64,000 bases of DNA from JACKIC01 sp964543795 (GCA_964543795.1 CAZIZN010000010.1:1-64000); one strand, 5' to 3'; shown: positions 8,638-18,526, counted from the first letter of the stretch. Program-made: numbers and translations. Notes: generated by a model not told the origin, from the letters alone.

Positions 8638-10068
8638 TCACCGACCGCCGGCCAGCCGCTCGACCTGCTCGTAGTACTGCTGCACCGTGTCGCGCGGCTT
8701 CAGCGCCAGCGCGCGCTTGAGCAGCGGCAGCGCTTCGCGGAACCGGCTCTGCCCGACCAGCAGCCGCGCGTGGGCGAGCTTCGCGTCGGCCTCGAACGCC
8801 TCGATGCCGGCGGCGCGCTCGAACCAGAAGGCCGCCTGCTCGACGTTGCCCGTGCGCTGGCCTTGCTGGCCGAGCAGGATCAGCGCGTCGCCGTCGAGCG
8901 GATCGAGCGCCACCATCTCCTTCAGCACCGCCGCCTCCTCCTCGCCGGCACCCTCGGCCAGCGCGATGCGCGCGCGCAGGTGCAGCAGCTCCCGCTTCTG
9001 CTTGCCCTCGAGCTTCGACCCGAAGGTCTGGTCGAGCGCCGCGAGCAGCTGCTTGGACTCCTCGATCGCGTTGCGCGCCGTCAGGACCTTGGCCGCGCGC
9101 AGCGCCCGGTCGGGGGCGGGCGCGCCGACGTCGAGCGAACGCAGGTACGCGCCGACCGCGAGGTCGAAGAGCTCCTGGTTCACGTAGATGTCGCCGAGCG
9201 TGTTCAGGCTCTCGACCGTCGACTGCCCGATGCGGTCGAGCATCTCGAGGCTCTCGGCGGCCTTCCGCGTGTTGCCGAGCCCGAGGTACGCGTTGGCCTG
9301 CAGCATCCAGAGATCGCCGCGATCGGGGTTCTTGTGGATCAGCGGCCCGCAGAGTGCGGCGGCCTCGGCGAACCGCTCCTGCTTGAACAGGCTGCGCGCG
9401 AGCCCGAACTGCCAGTCGAGCAGCTGCGCGTCCATGAGCACCGCGAACCGGTACGCAGTCTCCGCCGCGAGGTGGTTCTCGGTGTTCGAATAGGCGTAGC
9501 CGAGCAGCCCGTAGGTCGTCGAGTCCGTGCCGCCGAGCTCGATCGTGCGCGTGAACGCCTCGATCGCGGCGGCGAAGTTCGACTCGCGCACGTGCACGAG
9601 CGCGAGGTTGCGCCAGGCGCGCCGGAACTTCGGGTACTTGCGCACCGCGGCCGTGTAGGCGGCCTTGGCTTCGGCGAGGCGCTCGTCCTGGAAGTGGATG
9701 CTGCCGACCGTGAAGTCCACCACCGCGCTCGACGCGTCGTTGCGCTCCGCCTCGAGCAGCTGCAGCGCCTCGGCCGGCTTCTGCGCCTCCATCGCCGCGT
9801 AGACGCGCTGCATGAGGTCGCGATCGGTCGCCGTGAGCTTCGGCTCGACGTCGCTCTCGGCGAGGTAGCTCTGCTCGAACTGACGTTTGAACTCGGCGCT
9901 CTTCCAGATCGAGGCGCGCTCGGGATCCTGCGGCAGGGCCGGTGTGCCGGGCCGCGCGACCGCGGCCGGCGTCGCTTCGCGTTCGCCGTGTGGCAGGAGG
10001 CCGGGGAGCGTCGCCGCGCCCGCCGTGAGCAGCGGCGCGAGGCACAGGATACGCACGGAATGGGTCAT
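8638..10068 (-). CDS. Exported TPR protein of the TonB2-type locus
   Basis: A 476-residue protein with a signal peptide (MTHSVRILCLAPLLTAGAA) followed by about ten tetratricopeptide-like helical pairs through to the C-terminus. It is the last of six genes whose order (DUF3450, TtpC-like, ExbB, ExbD, TonB, TPR) matches the Vibrio TonB2 cluster, where a TPR protein is required for transport. A periplasmic scaffold role is inferred from that synteny. The ATG at 10068 is chosen because the signal peptide begins there; the open frame continues upstream without coding character. It lies 29 bp after tonB. Confidence 0.85.
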   Translation of the reverse strand: MTHSVRILCLAPLLTAGAATLPGLLPHGEREATPAAVARPGTPALPQDPERASIWKSAEFKRQFEQSYLAESDVEPKLTATDRDLMQRVYAAMEAQKPAEALQLLEAERNDASSAVVDFTVGSIHFQDERLAEAKAAYTAAVRKYPKFRRAWRNLALVHVRESNFAAAIEAFTRTIELGGTDSTTYGLLGYAYSNTENHLAAETAYRFAVLMDAQLLDWQFGLARSLFKQERFAEAAALCGPLIHKNPDRGDLWMLQANAYLGLGNTRKAAESLEMLDRIGQSTVESLNTLGDIYVNQELFDLAVGAYLRSLDVGAPAPDRALRAAKVLTARNAIEESKQLLAALDQTFGSKLEGKQKRELLHLRARIALAEGAGEEEAAVLKEMVALDPLDGDALILLGQQGQRTGNVEQAAFWFERAAGIEAFEADAKLAHARLLVGQSRFREALPLLKRALALKPRDTVQQYYEQVERLAGGR

Positions 10069-10097
10069 GACGGTTCTCGGTCGGGACGCTGAGGTGG

Positions 10098-10757
10098 TCA
10101 GTTCTTCGGGAAGGAGATGGGCTGGCGCAGCCGCGAGCGCACGGGCTGCCCCTTGCGCCGGCCCGGCTCGTAGCGCCACTGCTTGATCGCGGCCAGCGCC
10201 GGCGCTTCGAACAGCGGATCCGTCGAGCTCTGCACGATCGGGTTCTCGACGCGGCCGCGCTCGTCGACGACGAGCAGGATGTAGACCGTCGCGGGTGCCG
10301 CCTTGCGCATCTGCGGCGTCATCACGGGGTTGGTCTGCACGATCGGCCGCGGCTTCTGGTCGAGGTCGGCCAGCGAGAACATCGAATCGACGTCGCCGCC
10401 CTTGCCGCCGAGCGCGCCGAGCTGGATCGCGAAGTCGCCGGCGAGCAGCCCGCCGCCGACCGTCGGCACGAGCAGCATCTCGAGCTGCGAGAGGTCGAGC
10501 GGCTGCACGGTCTCCTGCAGTTCGGGCGGCGGTTCGTCCTCCTGCTTCTCCGGCTCGGGTTCCGGCGGCGGCGGCGGCGGCGGCAGGTTCGCCGTGTCGA
10601 TGTCGCGCACCAGCAGGTCCTCCTCGGGACCGCTGGCGATCGCCTGGGTCAGCGGCAGCACGAGGAACGAGGCCAGCGTCAGCAGGAGCGAACCCACGCC
10701 GACGTGGACGTGCCTGCCGAAGCCGCGCAGCGGGGAGTGTTCGGATGGAGCGCTCAC
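10098..10757 (-). CDS. tonB: TonB energy-transducing protein
   Basis: A 219-residue protein with an N-terminal transmembrane helix (about residues 20-40), a Pro/Glu-rich spacer containing seven consecutive prolines and PEPEPEKQ, and a C-terminal TonB domain (TVYILLVVDERGRVENP, then ALAAIKQWRYEPGRRKGQPV). It should couple the proton-motive force harvested by ExbB/ExbD to the outer-membrane receptor encoded upstream. The start is GTG, 8 bp after the exbD stop, with GAGGG just upstream as a possible ribosome-binding site. Confidence 0.93.
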   Translation of the reverse strand: MSAPSEHSPLRGFGRHVHVGVGSLLLTLASFLVLPLTQAIASGPEEDLLVRDIDTANLPPPPPPPEPEPEKQEDEPPPELQETVQPLDLSQLEMLLVPTVGGGLLAGDFAIQLGALGGKGGDVDSMFSLADLDQKPRPIVQTNPVMTPQMRKAAPATVYILLVVDERGRVENPIVQSSTDPLFEAPALAAIKQWRYEPGRRKGQPVRSRLRQPISFPKN

Positions 10758-10765
10758 GCGGGCCC

Positions 10766-11182
10766 TCAGTTGCGCTTCTGCACCGCGGTCGCGAGGCTGA
10801 CCTTCTGCGCGCCGCCGAGCTTGGCCTCGTCGATCACGCGCACGAGCAGTCCGGACGGCGCCTGCGCGTCGGCCTGGATGATCACCGGGATCTGCTCCTG
10901 CTGGATCTTCTGCTTGACGAGCGGCTGCACGCCGCCGACGCCGATGCTGCGCTCGTTGTGCACGACCTCGCCGTTCGCGGTCAGCGCGAGCAGGATGCTG
11001 GTCTTCTCGAGGCGCGAGGCGGATGCGGCCTGCGGCTTGTCGACCTCGACGCCCGTCTCCTCGACGAACGTCGTCGTGACGATGAAGAAGATCAGCAGGA
11101 TGAAGACGCAGTCGATCATCGGCGACATGTCGATGGCGCCCTCGTTGCCGTCGTCGTTCGACGTCTCGCGGAATCGGCTCAT
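10766..11182 (-). CDS. exbD: ExbD/TolR biopolymer transport protein
   Basis: A 138-residue ExbD with one transmembrane helix carrying the essential aspartate (SPMIDCVFILLIFF, Asp at about residue 24) and a periplasmic domain. It pairs with the ExbB-type proteins encoded next to it to form the proton channel that energises TonB. A much longer open frame upstream of the ATG is antisense or out-of-frame noise over exbB. Confidence 0.93.
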   Translation of the reverse strand: MSRFRETSNDDGNEGAIDMSPMIDCVFILLIFFIVTTTFVEETGVEVDKPQAASASRLEKTSILLALTANGEVVHNERSIGVGGVQPLVKQKIQQEQIPVIIQADAQAPSGLLVRVIDEAKLGGAQKVSLATAVQKRN

Positions 11183-11214
11183 GGTGAGGTCCTCGTGGGT
11201 TTCGTGCGTCGGGG

Positions 11215-11859
11215 TCAGGCGGCCGATTCGCCGCGCAGGCCGCGCTTGCGCCGGTACAGGTCCTGGGTGCAGACCGTCTCGACGTGCGCCAGGAAGGCCT
11301 GGTAGGCGTCGAACGAGCGGCCGAGCTGGTAGCCGAAGAACACGCCGGGCAGCGCGACGATGAGCCCGGTCTCGGTCGTGATCAGCGCTTCGGAGATGCC
11401 CTTCGCGATCTGCCCCATCGTCTGGTCGCCGCCGGCACCCTGTGCCAGCGCCTGGAACGTGCCGAGCATGCCGGTCACGGTGCCGAGCAGGCCGAGCAGG
11501 GGTGCTGCCGCGATGCAGACCTTCATGACGCGCAGGTCGCGCCGGAACGGCGCCAGCTCGGCAGCGCGGATCTCGCGGAAGGCGAGCGCCATCTGCGGCA
11601 CCGTGCGCAGCCCCGCGACCGCGTGCAGCAGCCGGCCGATCGGTCCCTCGCGGTCCTCGGGCACCCGCAGCCAGCGCCGCCAGGTGGCTTCGGGCACGGA
11701 CTGGAAGCCCTTGTCGCGGAAGCGCAGCCGGATGCGCAGGCCGATCCCGTACATGAGCAGGGCCGTGAGCGCGATCGGGACCATGCACCAGCCGCCGGCG
11801 CACCAGACGCCGACGGCCTGGCTGGCGAACCGCTCGATCGAGAGGGAGATGTCGTCCAT
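11215..11859 (-). CDS. exbB: ExbB/TolQ/MotA-type proton channel (short form)
   Basis: A 214-residue three-helix ExbB homologue. The conserved core APLLGLLGTVTGMLGTFQAL and the downstream helix ISEALITTETGLIVALPGV are intact. It works with ExbD and TonB in the inner membrane. A second, longer ExbB paralogue lies 7 bp upstream, and the two share the GLLGTVTG and SEALITTE motifs. That pairing is characteristic of TonB2/TtpC systems. Confidence 0.92.
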   Translation of the reverse strand: MDDISLSIERFASQAVGVWCAGGWCMVPIALTALLMYGIGLRIRLRFRDKGFQSVPEATWRRWLRVPEDREGPIGRLLHAVAGLRTVPQMALAFREIRAAELAPFRRDLRVMKVCIAAAPLLGLLGTVTGMLGTFQALAQGAGGDQTMGQIAKGISEALITTETGLIVALPGVFFGYQLGRSFDAYQAFLAHVETVCTQDLYRRKRGLRGESAA

Positions 11860-11866
11860 GGGCGCC

Positions 11867-13429
11867 TCAGGCCTGGGCGCGCCCGCGCCCGTTCTCGAGA
11901 CCCCGTTCGACGATCGGCGTCAGCATCTCGGCGAGCAGGTCCTTCACCTGTGCGCGCGAGGGTCCCTCGCGCCGCCAGCCTTCGGGACCCTCGGGCTCGC
12001 TCGGCGCCTCCTGCTCCCGGCGCAGCGGCGTCTTGGCGACCTGGTTGCCGAAGGCCACCGCCGCCTTCTCCATGTCGTCGACGAGGCGCCTCGCCTTGCG
12101 CGACAGGAAGGCGTGCAGCAGCAGCGCCGGGATCGCGACGTAGAGGCCGAGCTCGGTGGTGATCAGCGCCTCCGAGATGCCGCTCGACAGCACCTTGGGG
12201 TCGCCGGTGCCGAACAGCGTCATCAGCGAGAACGTGTTCATGATGCCGGTCACCGTGCCGAGCAGGCCGAGCAGCGGCGCCGACGACGCGGTGATCGCGA
12301 TGAACGGCAGCCAGCGCTGCAGCTTGAGCCGGCTGTCGAGCACCTTCTCGTACATGACCTCCTCGATGAGCTCGCGCGGCTCCTCGAGATGCGCGGCGCC
12401 GGCGGCGAGCATCTGGCCCGTCGGTCCCGTGAGCACCTCGGCGACGCGGCAGGCCTCCGCCTTGTCGCGGCGCGCGACCGCCTCGAGCAGCATGCGGATG
12501 CGCTTCTGCGGCGGCGTGCGCACCGCGGCGAGGCTCAGCCACTTGAGCAGCGCCACGAGCAGCGCCAGCGCGGCGAGACCGACGATCGGCCAGACGACCG
12601 GGCCGCCCTTCAGCAGGTGCTCGACGAACGTGTCGTCGATCTGCGCGACCTTGTGCGCGTTGCCCAGCGTCGGGTCGAGCGGCAGCTCGCCCGTGCCGCC
12701 GACGAGCACGTTCGCCGCGGCGGCGTCGAGCGCGGGGTCGTCGAACGCGAGCACCGCGGGTTCGTTCGAGTCGCTGCGCTGCTCGGCGCTGCCGTAGGTC
12801 CGGCCGTCGATGCTGCTGAAGAAGAGCAACGGACCGACGGCCGTGAAGGTGCCCCGGCTCACGAGTCCGTCGCCGGCGATCGCATGGCCCGCGAAGCGCG
12901 CGCCGCCACCGGCCTCGACGAGCCGCTCGATCGACGCCTCGACGACGCCGAGCTGCGCGGCGAACACGTCGCTGGGTGCGGCCGCGGTGTTCTCGGTCGC
13001 CAGCCGCGCTGTGCGCAACGGCTGATCGAGCAGCTGCTTCTCGGCGACGTGCAACCGCGAATCGAGGTTGCGCACGTAGTCGGCGAGCAGGTTGGAGACG
13101 TACGCCGCCTCGTCCTGGCGCAGCTTGATCTGCGTGCGCAGGTTGCCGAGGTCGAGCGTGCGGCTGTCGAGCAACCGCGTCTTGTCCTGGAAGTCGGCGC
13201 GGACCCGCTGCAGCTCGGTCTCGAGTTCGGCGAGGCGCTTGCCCATCGGCACCTTCTCGGCGGCGATCTCGTCGCGCAGCTTCGCGAGGGCCGCGACGCT
13301 CTCGACGAGCTGTCGCTCGAGGTTCGACCCGGCCTGCTCGAAGGGGATCCTCGTCACCTCGCTCTGGGCGGGCAGGGTCGCCAGCACGGAGCCGAGCACG
13401 AGCGGGACGACGATGCGGTGCATGTTCAT
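11867..13429 (-). CDS. TtpC-like long ExbB paralogue
   Basis: A 520-residue protein with a signal peptide (ends near LPAQS), a periplasmic coiled coil (about residues 30-140), a globular region, and a C-terminal ExbB/TolQ channel domain from about residue 280 with APLLGLLGTVTGIMNTF and GISEALITTELGLYVAIPA. The architecture matches Vibrio TtpC, the extra component required for TonB2-dependent uptake. The ATG at 13429 begins the signal peptide; a GTG at about 13450 is also in frame. It starts 17 bp after the DUF3450 gene. Confidence 0.9.
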   Translation of the reverse strand: MNMHRIVVPLVLGSVLATLPAQSEVTRIPFEQAGSNLERQLVESVAALAKLRDEIAAEKVPMGKRLAELETELQRVRADFQDKTRLLDSRTLDLGNLRTQIKLRQDEAAYVSNLLADYVRNLDSRLHVAEKQLLDQPLRTARLATENTAAAPSDVFAAQLGVVEASIERLVEAGGGARFAGHAIAGDGLVSRGTFTAVGPLLFFSSIDGRTYGSAEQRSDSNEPAVLAFDDPALDAAAANVLVGGTGELPLDPTLGNAHKVAQIDDTFVEHLLKGGPVVWPIVGLAALALLVALLKWLSLAAVRTPPQKRIRMLLEAVARRDKAEACRVAEVLTGPTGQMLAAGAAHLEEPRELIEEVMYEKVLDSRLKLQRWLPFIAITASSAPLLGLLGTVTGIMNTFSLMTLFGTGDPKVLSSGISEALITTELGLYVAIPALLLHAFLSRKARRLVDDMEKAAVAFGNQVAKTPLRREQEAPSEPEGPEGWRREGPSRAQVKDLLAEMLTPIVERGLENGRGRAQA

Positions 13430-13446
13430 GGCGATGGCTCTCGTGG

Positions 13447-14256
13447 TCACTCGACGGTCACGGGCAGCAGGACGAAGGCGGCGACCTGTTCGCCCTTCTT
13501 GATCGCGACGGCGCGGGCGATGGCGGGTGCCGCACCCGGCACGGACTTCCACACGAAGCCCTGGTCGGACGGAGTGCCGGTGCCGGCCTCCTTGCCGTCG
13601 TCGGTGACGTACCAGGCCAGCGCGATCCCGAAGTAGAGCACGCTCACTTCGGCGGTTCGGCCGCCCTCGAGCGTGCGCACCTCGCGCACGAGGTGCACGT
13701 CGCGCTGGAACTTGTTCACCTCGTTCAGCACGAACACGACGTTCTGGTAGCGCTCGCCGAGCGAGAGCTTCGTCGCCGCTGCGTCCTCGGGGATGCGCTG
13801 GCTCAGCGGGGCGACGCGCGTGCGCAGCGTCTCGGGCAAGCGGCCGAGCAGCTGCCGCACCGAAGTCTCCAGAGCGACGATGCGGGCCGCGAGCACCGCG
13901 CCGTCGGCCTGCAGGCGTTCGTTCTGCGCCACCAGGTCGCGCCGCTTCTCGTCCGCCTCGCCGATGCTCCGCTCGGCTTCGCCGATGCGCTTCTGCAGCG
14001 ACCCGGTCTCGCGCTGCACGAGGTCGATGCGGTCGCGCAACACCTCGCGGCCGACCCGCCACTCCTGCTTCTCCTTCGACAGGATGCGCGCGGTCTCGAC
14101 CCACTGTTCGAGCGCGCCGCGCGTCCTGGCGACGGGATCGGGCACGCTGCCCTGGGCGGGATCGGACTGGGCGAGGGCCTCGGCGAGCGGCAGCAGGACC
14201 GCGACGAACGCGCCGAGGGCGGCTCGCGCGGGCGTGTGGAGCGAACGGGACTTCAT
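13447..14256 (-). CDS. DUF3450 family periplasmic coiled-coil protein
   Basis: A 269-residue exported protein. The signal peptide ends at AEALAQ, a long coiled coil follows (about residues 45-120), and the C-terminal domain contains YFGIALAWYVTDDG. This matches DUF3450, which is regularly found beside TtpC/ExbB2/ExbD2/TonB2 genes. The molecular function is unknown; a structural role in the TonB complex is inferred only from context. It lies 35 bp after the receptor gene. Confidence 0.85.
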   Translation of the reverse strand: MKSRSLHTPARAALGAFVAVLLPLAEALAQSDPAQGSVPDPVARTRGALEQWVETARILSKEKQEWRVGREVLRDRIDLVQRETGSLQKRIGEAERSIGEADEKRRDLVAQNERLQADGAVLAARIVALETSVRQLLGRLPETLRTRVAPLSQRIPEDAAATKLSLGERYQNVVFVLNEVNKFQRDVHLVREVRTLEGGRTAEVSVLYFGIALAWYVTDDGKEAGTGTPSDQGFVWKSVPGAAPAIARAVAIKKGEQVAAFVLLPVTVE

Positions 14257-14291
14257 CGGTTCATCCTGTCGTTGTCGATCGGTTGCCGGCC

Positions 14292-17258
14292 TCAGAAGCG
14301 GATCTCGCCGCCGATGCCGAAGGAGAGGTCGACGCCTTCCGTGTAGGAGGTCTTGGTGACGTCGCCTTCGGGCAGGACGTCGGACCGGTAGACCTCGCGG
14401 ATCGTCGGATTGGTCAGGTTCTTGGCCTGGAACTGCAGGCGCACGCCGCGCCCGATCGACTGCGTGATGCTGAAGTTCAGCCGGTCGACCGAGGTCGCAT
14501 AGACGTCGGGCACGTAGCGCGAGTTCGAGACGCCGGCGCCCGCCACCAGCGTGTCGCCTTGCAGCGTGTAGAAGAGGCCGAGCTGGGTGCCGGTGGCCTC
14601 GAGGTCCCAGGTCAGGAAGAGGTTGTAGAGGTGCTCGGGGGCGTCGGTCATGTCGCGACTGGTCGTCGGCACCTCCACCCCGGGTTGCGCGAAGGCCAGC
14701 TGCTCGTCGAGCGGCAGCTGCACCTCGCTTTCGAGCAGCGTGGCGTTCGCCCCGACGCCGATCCCTGCGAGCGCCTGCCACCAGTTGCCCAGCTCCTGAC
14801 GCGCTTCGAGTTCGATGCCGCGGATCCGGCCCTTGGGGTAGTTGACGGCGGTCGTGTAGTCGAAGGACGGCGCGAGCTTCTGCACGTACTCGATCGGTGC
14901 GTCGATGTCCTTCTGGAACCACGACGCCGACAGCAGGGCACCGGCCTGCGGCACGTAGTCCAGGCGCACGTCGTAGTTCGTGAGCGCACTCATGGCGAGT
15001 TCGGGATTGCCGATGAAGATCGGCGCGCCGGCGTACTCCTGCTGCAGGATCGGCGTGAGCTCCTTGAACGTCTGCCGCGCGACGGTCTCCGCGTACGAGA
15101 GGCGCAGCGTCCAGCCGTCGAAGGGCGAGACGACGAGGCCGACGGACGGCAGCACGTCGTCCTGCGCGAAGTCGACGTCGGCGGCGCCCGGCGTGAGGAT
15201 CGTCTCGGTCCCCGATCCGGGCGGGAACCAGGTCGCCTCCGACTCCGGGTCGTTGACGATGCCGATGCTCGTCGACTCGAAGCGCACGCCGCCGATCAGG
15301 TTCATCCCGGTCAGCAACGGCAGGTCGACCATGCCGTAGGCCGCACCGATGTCGATCTCGCCGCGGTAGTCGACATCGCGCTCCGACGCGGTGATCGGAT
15401 GCGATTCGAACGGGAACACGCTCGACCAGGACTGCTCCCAGGGCCCGTTGAAGGTGCTGTTGTCGCTGAAGTTGCTGTACGTGTCCTGGTCGAACGTGCG
15501 TTCGACGCGGTCCTGGAACCAGCCGACCTTGACGTAGCCCTTGCGTTCCTCGTCGAATCGGAACGGCACCTGCAGGTTGGTGTTCAGCTGCGTGCTGTCC
15601 TCCTCGATGTACTTCCAGATGCGCTGGAGGTTGCCCAGCGTGAACACCGCGCCCGGCTTGTAGGGCGCGTAGGACGGCGGGAAGGTGAGCGGGCCGATGC
15701 TGAAGCCGGGCGTCCACGAGGCGCCGAACTGGCGCTTGTCGGGCTGGTCGAGGGTCGCGGAGCTCTTGCCGAGCGTCCAGTCGAACACCGGCGCGAGGTC
15801 CTCGTCGATGCCGCCGAGCGCCAGTTCGTGGCGACCGCCGAGTTGCAGCGTCTCCGTGCTGCGCTCGGTGTACTCCAGCGTCTCGAGCCGCAGCCACGGC
15901 GCCGCGTCGGCCTGCTGGAAGCCCGGCGAGTTGGGATCGGTCGGGTCGTAGCCGGGGTAGAAGTACTGCTTGCCGCGCGTGTCCTCGGCGAGCGTCGCCG
16001 TGTCCTCGGCGAGGTTCGTGCGCAGGTGCAGCAGGTTGATGCGGTGGTGCTCGTTCTCGACGCCGAGCACGGTCAACGTGCTCCACTGCACCGACTGCTT
16101 GCCCTGCGTCACGTCGAACAGCGAGGTGCGGAAGTCGCCGCTCTGCACGCTGCCCTGCGAGTCCTTGGGCCGCATCGGCTCGCCCGGCGTGTCGACGATC
16201 CACGAGTCGTCGACGCCGTTGTCGAAGTACGAACTGTCGTGTTCGTACGAGACGCTGAACAGTCCGCCGGCTCGCCAGCCGCCGCCGATGTCGAAGCTGC
16301 CGCCGATCGTGCCGGCCAGCTTGTAGTCGATCGGTGCGGCGACCTCCGACACGCCCACTGCACCGTCCCAGCTCTCGCCGAGCTTGTCGAGCTGCGGCTC
16401 GCGGCGGTCCGCGCCGCGGCCGAGGAAGTCGACGCCGCCGCCCGTGTAGCTGAGGAAGTCGTTGCGGCCGGTGACCTGCGTGTTGTGCTGGAACTGCCCC
16501 TTGTACTTGATGAAGAACGACTCCTGCGGCACGCCCTTGAGGCGCACGTCGACGGCACCGCCCGAGGCGTCGCCCTGCTGGTCGGGCGTGAAGGTCTTGC
16601 TGACCCGGATGCTCTCGATCACCTCGGCCGGGAACTGATCGAGTTCGACGGCGCGCTTGTCCTCGTCGGCGGTCGGCAGTCGCATGCCGTTCAGCTGCGA
16701 ACTCACGTAGCGGTCGGGCAGGCCGCGGATCACCGCCGACTTGCCGTCCTGCAGCGAGGCGCCGGCGACGAGGCGCAAAGCACTCGCGGCGTCGCTGGCA
16801 CCGGCGCGGCTCATGAGGTCGGCGCCGACCGAGTCCAGCAGTGCCGGGCTCTCGAAGCGCAGCGCCAGCAGCGACGCCTCGGACGAGCCGCCGAGCTGGA
16901 GCACGTCCTGCACGACGAACTCCTCCATCTCGGTGAAGTCGCCGGCGAGGGCCACGTCGAGGTCCGTGAGACTGCCGGCGCCGACGACGACGTCGCCGCG
17001 CACGACGCGCACGTAGCCTTCCTTCGCGAAGACCAGCGTGTAGCGCCCCGCCGGCAGCTGGGCGAGCGCGTAGTTGCCCTGGTCCGTCGTCGTCGCGGTC
17101 GCACCGGTCTCGACGACGCTGACCTGCACCCCGGGGAGCGGCCCGCCGAAGTCCTTGTCGGTCACCTGACCGCGCACGGAACCCTGCTGGCAACGCGCCG
17201 CCCCGGCCGCGGCGACGAGCGCGGCAGCGGCGAGGAGCCCACGCACGTCGAACGTCAC
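14292..17258 (-). CDS. TonB-dependent outer-membrane receptor
   Basis: A 988-residue receptor. It has a signal peptide (to about residue 22), a carboxypeptidase-regulatory-like beta-sandwich (about 27-105), a TonB-box-like stretch (EMEEFVVQD), a plug domain (LRLVAGASLQDGKSAVIRG to SGGAVDVRLKG), and a beta-barrel ending in phenylalanine (GGEIRF). The GTG start at 17258 overlaps the upstream lipoprotein stop by 4 nt (GTGA), implying translational coupling. The ligand is unknown: no siderophore, vitamin or glycan gene lies nearby. Placement directly ahead of a complete TonB2-type machine suggests dedicated energisation. Confidence 0.92.
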   Translation of the reverse strand: MTFDVRGLLAAAALVAAAGAARCQQGSVRGQVTDKDFGGPLPGVQVSVVETGATATTTDQGNYALAQLPAGRYTLVFAKEGYVRVVRGDVVVGAGSLTDLDVALAGDFTEMEEFVVQDVLQLGGSSEASLLALRFESPALLDSVGADLMSRAGASDAASALRLVAGASLQDGKSAVIRGLPDRYVSSQLNGMRLPTADEDKRAVELDQFPAEVIESIRVSKTFTPDQQGDASGGAVDVRLKGVPQESFFIKYKGQFQHNTQVTGRNDFLSYTGGGVDFLGRGADRREPQLDKLGESWDGAVGVSEVAAPIDYKLAGTIGGSFDIGGGWRAGGLFSVSYEHDSSYFDNGVDDSWIVDTPGEPMRPKDSQGSVQSGDFRTSLFDVTQGKQSVQWSTLTVLGVENEHHRINLLHLRTNLAEDTATLAEDTRGKQYFYPGYDPTDPNSPGFQQADAAPWLRLETLEYTERSTETLQLGGRHELALGGIDEDLAPVFDWTLGKSSATLDQPDKRQFGASWTPGFSIGPLTFPPSYAPYKPGAVFTLGNLQRIWKYIEEDSTQLNTNLQVPFRFDEERKGYVKVGWFQDRVERTFDQDTYSNFSDNSTFNGPWEQSWSSVFPFESHPITASERDVDYRGEIDIGAAYGMVDLPLLTGMNLIGGVRFESTSIGIVNDPESEATWFPPGSGTETILTPGAADVDFAQDDVLPSVGLVVSPFDGWTLRLSYAETVARQTFKELTPILQQEYAGAPIFIGNPELAMSALTNYDVRLDYVPQAGALLSASWFQKDIDAPIEYVQKLAPSFDYTTAVNYPKGRIRGIELEARQELGNWWQALAGIGVGANATLLESEVQLPLDEQLAFAQPGVEVPTTSRDMTDAPEHLYNLFLTWDLEATGTQLGLFYTLQGDTLVAGAGVSNSRYVPDVYATSVDRLNFSITQSIGRGVRLQFQAKNLTNPTIREVYRSDVLPEGDVTKTSYTEGVDLSFGIGGEIRF

Positions 17259-18526
17259 CAGGGATCGCGCAGCGAGCCGCAAATGGCCTCCAGGCGTTGC
17301 AGCAGGTCGGCAGGCGGCAGGAAGCCGCTGCGCACCATGGACACGCAGGTCTTGCCGAGGTCCTCGGCGCGCGGTTTGGAGTTCGGGTTGGCGACGCCCT
17401 CCTCGACGATGCGTCGGTAGACGCGTCCGGCGCTCTCGAGGTCGCCGGCGGCCGCGAACGCCTCCGCGAGCGGGCGCAACGCCTCGCCGCGGAACACGTC
17501 GGCGATCCGGTCGCGCTCGGCGTGGAACACGTCCAGCGCCGCTTCGAGTTCGCGGCGGGCGACGTCGACCTGGCCGCAGCGCGCGCGCTGCCCGGCGATG
17601 CGCGCGCGCAGCGCGACCTGGTCCTCGGGCATCCAGGGTCTGCCGGCCACGGTGCGGTCGGCGACGTCGAGCAGCGGGATCGCCGCGGCGGGCGCACCGC
17701 CGCGCACGAGTTCCCCGGCGGCGTCGAGCAGCAGTTCGACGCGCTTGTGCAGCGGCAGCTTGGGGAACCCGTTCGCGATGCGGTCGACGAGTTCCGACCG
17801 GCGCGCGGCGTCGTCCGCGTTGCGGGCCAGCAGGGTGACCGCCGACTGCAGCGCGCCCGCGGCGAGGTCCATGTTCGAGCCGGCGAGGTCGGCGTCGATG
17901 CGCGCCAGCAGCTCCGGGTAGCGCGACGCGGGCGCCGTTTCGGCGGCCGCCTCGGCGAGCCGCACGCGTTCGGCTTCGACGAGCGCCTGTTCGACCGCGG
18001 GCACCGCCTCGGCCCGGCCCTGCGCCAGATCGACGGCGGCGGCAGTGGCGAGGATCCGGTCGCGGCGCCACGCCTGCGCGGATTCCGACTGCATCGACTC
18101 CTCGGCGATCGTGCGCGCGCGCACCAGCAGCGGCGCGACGTCGACGCCGAGCCCGTGCTCGACGCAGTGCGCGGCGATCTCGGCCAGACAGAGGCCGCGC
18201 TCCCAGCCGTCGACCGATTCGGCCCGCGCGAGGGCGAGCTTGGGTTGGTCGAACTCGAGGCAGGCGCGCACGAGCAGCGCCTGCTGGCGCGACCGGTTCT
18301 TGCGGTGCGGCACGTCCGGCATGCGCGCCGCGGCCCGGAACGCGAGATCGAGCAGCTGCGCGTGCGCGGCGGGGAGCGGCGCGTCCGCGAGGGTGTCGAG
18401 CGGCCGGAGCGCAACCGCCGTCGCCGCTGCGGCCCGAGACGGATCGTCGGGCGCGGAGTCGGAGCAGGCAGCGAGGGCGAGGCCCGAGAACAGGAACAGG
18501 GCGCGGACGACGAGCGCTTGGCTCAT
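17255..18526 (-). CDS. Lipoprotein with TPR-like helical repeats
   Basis: A 423-residue protein with a lipoprotein signal (hydrophobic run then LAAC, cysteine at about residue 21) followed by Ala/Leu/Arg-rich helical repeats. It resembles TPR proteins without clear consensus units. The gene is sandwiched between the secreted beta-helix gene and the receptor gene, and its stop overlaps the receptor's GTG. By position it may be a surface or periplasmic accessory of the uptake system, analogous in layout but not in sequence to SusD-type partners. That is inference. Confidence 0.72.
   Translation of the reverse strand: MSQALVVRALFLFSGLALAACSDSAPDDPSRAAAATAVALRPLDTLADAPLPAAHAQLLDLAFRAAARMPDVPHRKNRSRQQALLVRACLEFDQPKLALARAESVDGWERGLCLAEIAAHCVEHGLGVDVAPLLVRARTIAEESMQSESAQAWRRDRILATAAAVDLAQGRAEAVPAVEQALVEAERVRLAEAAAETAPASRYPELLARIDADLAGSNMDLAAGALQSAVTLLARNADDAARRSELVDRIANGFPKLPLHKRVELLLDAAGELVRGGAPAAAIPLLDVADRTVAGRPWMPEDQVALRARIAGQRARCGQVDVARRELEAALDVFHAERDRIADVFRGEALRPLAEAFAAAGDLESAGRVYRRIVEEGVANPNSKPRAEDLGKTCVSMVRSGFLPPADLLQRLEAICGSLRDPW

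Noticed and set aside
13447..18414. Very long minus-strand open frames such as 13447-18414, 39711-43454 and 44216-47311 taken as single giant genes
   Set aside because: In DNA this GC-rich, stop codons are rare in wrong frames. Each spans several real genes in other frames, and only the terminal part has protein-like composition.
17255..18526. Calling the lipoprotein a SusD homologue
   Set aside because: The position next to a TonB-dependent receptor is suggestive, but no SusD sequence signature is visible; only generic helical repeats.
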